A stretch of DNA of 64,000 nt from Carposina sasakii (Eukaryota; Arthropoda; Insecta; Lepidoptera; Carposinidae): assembly GCA_014607495.2 (NCBI GenBank), contig CP053148.1, forward strand, positions 10,850,001 to 10,914,000. Direction: 5' to 3'. Both the position numbers and the translations under genes were made by a program. This document shows, piece after piece, positions 57,299 to 64,000 of this stretch. The notes under the pieces were generated by a model that searched no databases, was not told where the DNA came from, and saw nothing but the letters and a program-made list of their open reading frames with translations. The first letter of the stretch is position 1. Every line of letters begins with the position of its first letter.

Positions 57299-57349
57299 TG
57301 GGGACGCAGAGTATACCCCGACAAACTTCAATATGAGGAACAACGTGAA
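57299..57349 (+). CDS. Predicted 51-base second exon of the host gene
   Basis: A near-ideal acceptor (ttatttttattgtttcag) precedes 51 bases and a perfect GTAAGT donor follows at 57350. Joined to exon 1 (ATG AG plus T), it reads MSGDAEYTPTNFNMRNNV followed by a codon split across the next junction (phase 2). A second frame (WGRRVYPDKLQYEEQRE) is also open, so the phase match with exon 1 is what selects the first. No membrane segment, signal peptide or known motif is visible in so short a piece. The remaining exons must lie beyond the window or be too short to see. I do not recognise the protein. Confidence 0.55.
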
Positions 57350-59554
57350 GTAAGTAAACTTTTTGCTCGTTATGCCAATTTATATTAAGCTTAAAAGATT
57401 CACAGAAAAAAAAACAGTTAAACCATAAGTAGTTAAATCATTTATTTTAAAATATTTGCCTGAAGAACCAAAACAATAAAGTTTGTCTTCGTTAAGTTAC
57501 ATTAAACGTACGTTATATTAATAAGTTTGGCAAATTACCGAAGTAGGTATGTCTATTAGATAATGGCCGGTTATCGAGTGCTCGCGTTTTGTATTTATGT
57601 AATAATAGGAAAGGAATTCTTAATTTTAGTTCATTATTACGTATTAGTTTGCAAATATCGTACTACATAATTTCTGATTTATGCGGTAATCTGTTATTTA
57701 ACCTGAATCTATACTTATATATCGATGGGTCTTATATATTACTGAAGATTTTGCCCATATTATCATGATCGGCTGCATGGCAACCAAAACAAAAAAATAA
57801 AAAATAATGTGGTATTTATTTCGACACGAAGTTTGTGCGTATTATATTATGAAGCCCTATTTAGATAGCTATCACCTCACCTACCACTGATTGATTTTTT
57901 GCGTCATATACTTAATTGTGACATAATACGAGTATACAAAGAGTAAGAAGTATGTACTACAAAACGAAGATGGTATAAATATTGCAATAAATAAATCTTA
58001 CTTTTAAAATAAAAACACTGCTGATGCGGGACATCACTAGTATATATCAGTTGCAATCAGCTGCATTGAGGCTGCATTTCTTTCAGAGCATGACGTAAGG
58101 AGTCGACCAAGGAATTCAGATGCGTTCTCTCAGGCAACTTGTCACTGATTTTTTTATATCCGCGGTATTCTAAACGTGAAATAATACATTTTTAAAATTT
58201 TGATTCAGCCATAAATGAGGGGTAGACTTCTGAAAATTAGTGCGAACTTGTCCTAAAATTATATGAACACAAGTACCTATATAGGTAAAGTTATACTAGT
58301 CAATCACACGTGCTTACTACTCCTTTGTACGTAATTGTAATCTACGTATAAGATACAACACAACATGGAATATGTTAAAGGTACTAATGTTTAGTGTGAT
58401 ATTAAACATTGGTCCAAACACAATAATGTTAGCGTGATTCTATCTTAAGTGTTAACAGTTCAAGCACACTTTACGTCAGTGTTTTTCACACAGTTGCGTT
58501 CCACGATATGATTTGTTCCTTGTTTTTTTGTATAGGTTTTTATAAAAATGACGTTGAACGCAATTATAATTGAGGAAAATCTTCAATTTTGTAATTTTTT
58601 ATCTTTACATAATTTGTACGTATAAAATGTGTAGTATGTGCTTTTGTATTATAGGACATTCACTGTGAAATCGGCATTTAATATTGCTTAGATATTCCCA
58701 AGAATTTAACAAATGAATCTTCTATTTCCTTCGTGATTTTATCTTAGGCATCTATCGATAAAACGTTTACGATACATAGTGAAATCTACGCAGTAAAATC
58801 ATTCCTGTCTAGTGAGTCTACCTAAGTAGTGAGTGCAGTAAATGACACCATGACCCCAAATTTCAACACTGTTGAGCTACTACAGCTCAAATGTAGTACA
58901 AGTATTTAAATTATAGTATTGTAGGATATTATTATAGTACTAGTGGACGCCTGCGACTCCGTCCGCGTGGACTACAGAAAAAACAAAATGTCAGAATTAT
59001 CCGGAATGAAAACATTTTCCCGAAATAAAAGGTAGCCTATATGTTAAGTGGGACCTGTCACAATATATTCCTGAAAACTGCATCGAAATCGGTTCAACCG
59101 TTTCTGAGATTAGCGTGCACAAGCGCACAGACAAACAGACAAAAATTCCAAAAATAATCGTTTTGGGTTCTATTGCGTTGATAAAGGTCTCCTATAATAT
59201 TTTTTCTCATATATCTTCCATGTACAGACAGCGATCCGTTACATTTTTATTATATGTATAGATAGTTAGGTATTGCAGGTATATTTCCCTTCATTTGACA
59301 TTTGGAAACTTTGGCGCAGTATGCCCGAATCTACTATTTACAGGAGGTTCAGTTCAAAGAAAAGTTTTTTTATCAAATATGGTAGACGTGGTATGATAGG
59401 TGGTAGGCGAATGGCTAGAAATATTGTATGATCTTTGCGAAAAAATCTATAACGTGAAATATAAACTTACATCACATATTGAAACACTCACATGGAGGAT
59501 GAAATATAGGTAAGTAGGTATGCAAGTTATTTTTTTTATAGTAGGTAGGCATAG
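57350..59554. other. Non-coding stretch, putative second intron
   Basis: It includes a worn repeat at 58080-58135 (gcatgacgtaaggagtcgac...gttctctcaggcaac) similar to the end of 62640-62760, and a family F repeat (listed separately). No further exon was identified. Confidence 0.35.
58938..59268 (+). repeat. Dispersed repeat family F, longest copy
   Basis: It starts ggacgcctgcgactccgtcc and runs through ggtagcctatatgttaagtg, atcgaaatcggttcaaccgt and agacaaacagacaaaaattc to a tail near atgtatagatag. Its second half is repeated in inverted orientation at 62008-62160 (ggatcgctgtctgtacatgg). Confidence 0.75.
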
Positions 59555-59985
59555 TTATTACGTATTATTCATGGACATGAATGCTGGGCCGTAAAGAAGG
59601 ATGAAAATCAACTGTATGTAAGCGAGTTGAGAATGTTGAGATGGATGTATGGACTTACTGGAATGGATAAAATAAGAAATGAGTATATAGTAATAGGAAG
59701 TTTGAAAGTTGCGCCGATCACAGACAAGTTACGAAGCAACCGTCTGTCTTGGTACGGGCATGTAAAGCGACGGGATGAAAGGCATATTTTACAGAGAGCG
59801 TTGTGTTTGAATGTGGATGGATATAAAGGGAGAGGTAGATCAAAGAAGTGTTAGATGGACTGTGTGAAGGATATGCGTGTGCTGAGAGTAAGCAATGAGA
59901 TGACGGAATGAATTGAAGAAAAGTACCAACCTATTCATATTACGCCGACCCCAAATAAATGGAAACAAGCCAGAAAGATGATGAT
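59555..59985 (+). pseudogene. RTE-type LINE C-terminal fragment
   Basis: This is the C-terminal part of a non-LTR retrotransposon polyprotein, downstream of the catalytic domain. It reads HGHECWAVKKDE, then SELRMLRWMYGLTGMDK, RNEYIVIGSLKVAPITDKL and RLSWYGHVKRRDE. A stop follows at KKC, then MDCVKDMRVLRVSNEMTE and another stop. The order matches the standard RTE tail (cysteine-rich end, Arg-rich GRGRSKK). It is 5'-truncated and inactive. It lies in the same strand as the host gene, within its putative second intron. Confidence 0.8.
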
Positions 59986-60539
59986 GGACATAAAAATATA
60001 CTCTGGTAGTTTTTTTTTAATACTCTACATTATATGCATGAACTAAACAAAACTGTAACAGAGTGAGAAAATTCAATTTTTTATATAAACTGAAATAGAT
60101 AATGGATACATTTTGCACCTCAGATATATGAATATTGTTAATATACGTGACAATAGAGAAACATGTGACAATAGACAGTGTTTATGGCCGTAAACTGATT
60201 ATTATATTTTTCTATTTATTTATTTTTTTATCACAGAGGCCCACATACCTACGTAATGAGTTGTTGTGGTTCAGTGTTTTCAATAGTTGGACAAATATTA
60301 TAAATTCGAAAAACTAGTCTTATGGGATCATTATATTACGTACCTAGGTTAACGTCTCATACAGAAATGACTTATTATTTTTTGAAATGGTAGAGCTGCC
60401 CAGGAGGGCATATTGAAGAATAATTTAAAAATACATATTTAGTGAATATGTAAAAGACAATACAAAGTTTAAGTGACAGCGAGGAAAATATTGATATAAT
60501 GGCTACAAATCATGATTCTGAAGCAAAATCCACTGAAAA
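59986..60539. other. Non-coding spacer
   Basis: Nothing recognised. Confidence 0.4.
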
Positions 60540-60680
60540 GTTTTCAGCCATGAGAAGTTAACTGCTGAACATAGACCTTTCCCAAGTACCTCTCAAAAAA
60601 CAGCAATACCTACATCACACAATTCCTGATAAGCCCATTTGGCGATTTTGGTTTGCATTGGTTGGTCCGACAAAGTTTCT
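60540..60680 (-). repeat. LINE 3'-tail fragment, minus strand
   Basis: The words aactgctgaacatagacctt and tcccaagtacctc resemble the complement of lepidopteran LINE tails (standard form 'ctgctggacataggcctcccccaag'). It is short and diverged. Confidence 0.4.
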
Positions 60681-61286
60681 TGATTCACAAATACAATTCA
60701 ATAATTTAAATGAACTTTGAAATATTTTATTTCCTTTGGCATATCGTCACATTTCAAATACCGTCTCTATATTTTATAGAATATAGCTAGGTAGCTGTAG
60801 GTAAGTACCTACATCAATATTATTGAATTATGCATTATACAACTAAGTAACAGTAAGAATAGAATAGGTTTATTATTGTAAAGTTATATAAATACAGAGA
60901 TGGTTATTTACTATCTAAATTAACAGTTACTATTTGAGCTAAATAGAATAGGAAGCAAAGTTTAAACATGCTACGCATTTTTTCTCTTAAACAAATAGTT
61001 AATACACAAGTGTTATCTTCAGCAGGGTCATGAACGTTTTTTTTGCACTTTTGCCCTTGTTGATATTGAGAATAATAGCGTAATTATAAGTTAAAACTTG
61101 ATATTCATTGAAAGGGATTCCTTGTTTTAACTTTCGAAGTTAGGTACTTACGTCTTAAAAATTAATACCAAAAATGTTATGAGGAAAGAGTCAACCATCG
61201 GTTAAAACTTCTGTCATAGAGATAGTGCCGACTATGTAGTTTTCAGTTTTTAAAATGGGTTTTTCACTTTATTTACATTTAATGTA
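60681..61286. other. Non-coding spacer
   Basis: Nothing recognised. Confidence 0.4.
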
Positions 61287-61550
61287 TACAGGGTGTAACA
61301 AAAAGGGTATGTTAAGCGAAAAGCTACGTAAATAGCTCACTGTAGAGAACCTATAAATAAAATATGAGACTCGAAATCACATGTTTATTTTTCCCGATAG
61401 TATGGAGAATTTTTAAATATCTCAGGAATTTTCATACAATCTTGAAAAATAAACATGTGATTTCGAGTATCAAATTTTGTGGATAGGTTCTCTACAGTGG
61501 GCTATTTACATAGCTTTTCGCTTAACATACCCTTTTTGTTACACCCTGTA
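61287..61550 (+). mobile_element. MITE family B, best-preserved hairpin copy
   Basis: TA-CAGGGTGTAACAAAAAGGG at 61287 is mirrored almost exactly by ccctttttgttacaccctg-TA at 61550. The arms pair along about 110 bases with few mismatches around a ggaattttcatacaatcttg centre. It is the youngest-looking copy. Confidence 0.93.
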
Positions 61551-62007
61551 TATGTATGTAGGTAAGTATATGGCCATAAGAAAATACAAAGCGACACCTT
61601 CCCACAGAAATAACTATTTGACAACATTCATGCTGTTTTCAAGGCATAATTTAAAGCTCTCTTAGATAAATACCTAATGATAGGTTATGGAATATATTTC
61701 GGCATAATGACTGAACTGTAATTCAAGTAGCCTAGACAACCACGCAAGGGCTTATGAGCCTAAGTTCATTGCAATACAATGGTCGGAAACTGAGAAATAA
61801 TGGATTCATTATTATTCCTATTATGTTTTTATGTACTTGTGGACGTATCAATAGAACTAGGTAACCGTAGGTGCTAGCGTACTGAAAATGACAATTTATT
61901 ACTAAACTCGACACGCAGAAAATCGTCGAATGAAAAATATAGTACCTTAGATTGCTCTTTTCGATGGGAGGTGGTCAAAATGCTTTCTTAATGATTCTTA
62001 ATCTGTA
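61551..62007. other. Non-coding spacer
   Basis: Nothing recognised. Confidence 0.4.
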
Positions 62008-62160
62008 CATATAATAAAAATGTAACGGATCGCTGTCTGTACATGGAAGATATATGAGAAAAAATATTATAGAAGACCTTTCTCAACGCAATAGAACGCA
62101 AAACGATGATTTTTTGAATTTTTGTCTGTCTGTTTGTCGGTTTGTCTTGCTCTCCGACCT
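62008..62160 (-). repeat. Dispersed repeat family F, partial copy
   Basis: This is an inverted match to the last 150 bases of 58938-59268 (gtctgtacatggaagatata, caacgcaatagaacgcaaaa and gtctgtctgtttgtc). Confidence 0.75.
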
Positions 62161-62639
62161 TTGTCGATGAACTATGTATTTATCTGATTTCTTGATTATA
62201 CCTTGATTGTACTAAGTACAGTCTATTTATTAGCCCTCGAGCCCACAATAAGTCCCGCGGGGCCTAAACACATAAGATACTGTTTGAAAATGACATTTGA
62301 CAACATGAAATCCGTTATTTAATTGACGATATTATCCGTATTGCTCGTATGACACGAAGTGCTGTTTATTGATTATTTATTAAATCGTGGTCTATTTCTG
62401 CGCACTTAGGTTTTACCCGTGGATCGATGAGATTAAGTATTAAAATTTCAAATTACATATTACCTATGTGGACACGGCCACGTGTTGTTGTAGTATCGTA
62501 GAATGCAGTACCTAACTTGTGAATAATTTATAATGCGCTTATTTTCAAAGTCTTACAAATAAATTCAATCATACTTGATAAACAGTCGTATTAGCACGAT
62601 ATTTTGTCTATTTCTAATTAGTCCGATTAGTATTGTACT
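62161..62639. other. Non-coding spacer
   Basis: Nothing recognised. Confidence 0.4.
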
Positions 62640-62995
62640 GATATGGGGCTTCACTAGAAAACATCAGGTGAATTTCCTTCCAGGCATGTCGTAAAAGTTT
62701 AAACTCAGGGGCGTCCTCTCAGGCGATCACAAATATTTTACATTTGTCGTCGCTATGATAAACGTGGCTGTATAATCTCCGTCGTGATCCCGCAGTTCGG
62801 TCTGCGGTGCGATATGATAGGTGCGTACACTCTCTAATCCATTACTCTCATAATCGGATAAGGCAGAAAGCCGACACGACCGGAGCGAGATCAGGCGCAG
62901 GATCAACGTGCACGAGCTAGATGACAGTTTGACTACAGACATGACTGTGATCGAATCTTATCGCCCCGATTGGAAGGCGCACTAAACAAATGGGC
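62640..62995 (-). repeat. Retroelement fragment with tRNA-like head (family U), copy 2
   Basis: Read on the minus strand it starts gcggtgatagcc, then gcgccttccaatcgggg and GATTCGATCAC (B-box-like). It continues ccgattatgagagtaatgga and ends with gatcgcctgagaggacgccc. The arrangement matches a common lepidopteran retroelement with a tRNA-like start. A minus-strand open frame over 62727-62942 is part of this repeat, not a gene. Confidence 0.5.
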
Positions 62996-64000
62996 TATCA
63001 CCGCTTTAAAAAATGAAAATAAAATATATAGATAAAGCAGCCAGCGAAGCGTAAATCACACTTTGCCTTGCAATAAGCTACCTAATTTTAAATTGGCATT
63101 AGAACGCATTTTAAGGTGGACATTATAAACGTACACTACCGTTTGATCGAACATATTTTAGCATAATCAGCTCTGTCGGTTGATGAAGTGATCAAGGTCA
63201 TTCAACCTGAAGGCAAATGTCAAGCAATCGTTTGTTCCAAGCAATCGTATGTAACGGTGCTTCGTGTCCTGCTAGTCGCCTATCTGGTCCTGCCCATACC
63301 GTTACAGCTGCGCCACCACAGAGAATAAGTACTGCTCCTTAAGGGGACGGTGCGGTAGTATTGCATGTGTTTTAACGTTTATGTATCGGTTGCTAAAGTT
63401 TTTTTTTATCTGGATCTGATGCTTTATCTATTAGTTCCTATGTGTTGATTGATCTTTAAGTATCTTTCCGTAGTATATTTCCTATGTTTTGCATTAGTAG
63501 CACTTACTGTGATTGAGTACCTCCTTTCAGGGTTCGATACTAACTACGATATTATGAATTACACAAAATATAATATTGTAAAGGAGGATGCAAAACTGTG
63601 TATGGGCACAGTCCCCACCCATCAACAGACATGGCACAATTTTTAATATTATTTTGACTATGTCTTCAAAGATCTGTGGACTTTGTTTCATGTTACCTAC
63701 TCCGCATAAGTTTTATTCACTTCGGTAACTAATAACAAATAATAAGTTTACAGTACATTTTGATAGTCGAATCTGTAAACGTATAGGATTTTTAAAAAAT
63801 GCAAGATATTTCGTATGAGTTTCACATGTTTGGACCAGTTCCAAGTTTAGGTACACGTGAAAGTACATGCAGGTTTCGATTTCGAATGTGCAATAGGTAT
63901 GCGAAAGTTGATTTTATTCGTGGCTTAAAATTATACACCTAACAATAAAAGGCTCTAAGTAACAATAGCAATCGAAACCATCCACAAAACAAAGGTATAG
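62996..64000. other. Non-coding end of window
   Basis: No exon or repeat boundary is convincing. A 65-codon frame at 63449-63646 has a hydrophobic start but lacks splice or promoter support. Confidence 0.35.

Noticed and set aside
1..64000. CRISPR arrays, operons, ribosome binding sites, phage genes
   Set aside because: The window is eukaryotic; regularly spaced short repeats and bacterial gene organisation are absent.

Overview
The window looks like a stretch of insect nuclear genome, most probably from a moth or butterfly. It is AT-rich and almost gene-free, scattered with TACC/GGTA runs and short CCTAA runs. It is dense with fragments of RTE-type LINEs, tRNA-derived SINEs, piggyBac, pogo, Harbinger-like and P/THAP-like DNA transposons, and several MITE families, several of them typical of Lepidoptera. 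The species assignment is an inference from composition and repeat families, not from a host gene.

Left part, 1-40 kb. This is non-coding sequence carrying layered mobile elements. The main ones are: an unclassified element with 19-bp inverted ends (6171-7551) interrupted by a SINE-like retroposon; a MITE with CACTATGG ends (9202-9526); a piggyBac fossil with TTAA duplications (14816-17286); a long-inverted-repeat composite holding a dead LINE reverse transcriptase and two SINE heads (19461-22699); a Harbinger-like MITE whose right end was duplicated when a P-like THAP element landed in it (24060-24939); and a hAT-like foldback element with 8-bp target duplications that folds into a hairpin of roughly 300-bp arms (37202-38538). 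Weak candidate host exons lie at 2238-2432 (minus strand) and 32400-32540.

Middle and right part, 39.5-64 kb. The best host-gene signal is an apparent RNA polymerase II promoter: TATATAA at 40358 and the arthropod initiator TCAGT 31 bases downstream. It is followed by a 123-base first exon ending ATGAG just before a GT donor. A 51-base exon at 57299-57349 with strong splice sites continues the same frame, giving a protein that starts MSGDAEYTPTNFNMRNNV. If correct, a 16.8-kb first intron holds most of this half. A cluster of six TATCGATA (DREF-type) octamers lies 0.7-0.85 kb upstream.

Inside that putative intron sits the only long intact reading frame in the window: a 624-residue pogo/Tigger-like transposase (45495-47369). 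Its transposon is complete, with inverted ends, flanking TA duplications, subterminal motif repeats and a C-terminal PHD-like zinc finger. The intron also carries two hairpin MITE families (A and B) that share CAGG-type ends at TA sites, further copies of the SINE-like family C, and LINE tails. No rRNA gene, intact tRNA gene or CRISPR array was seen.
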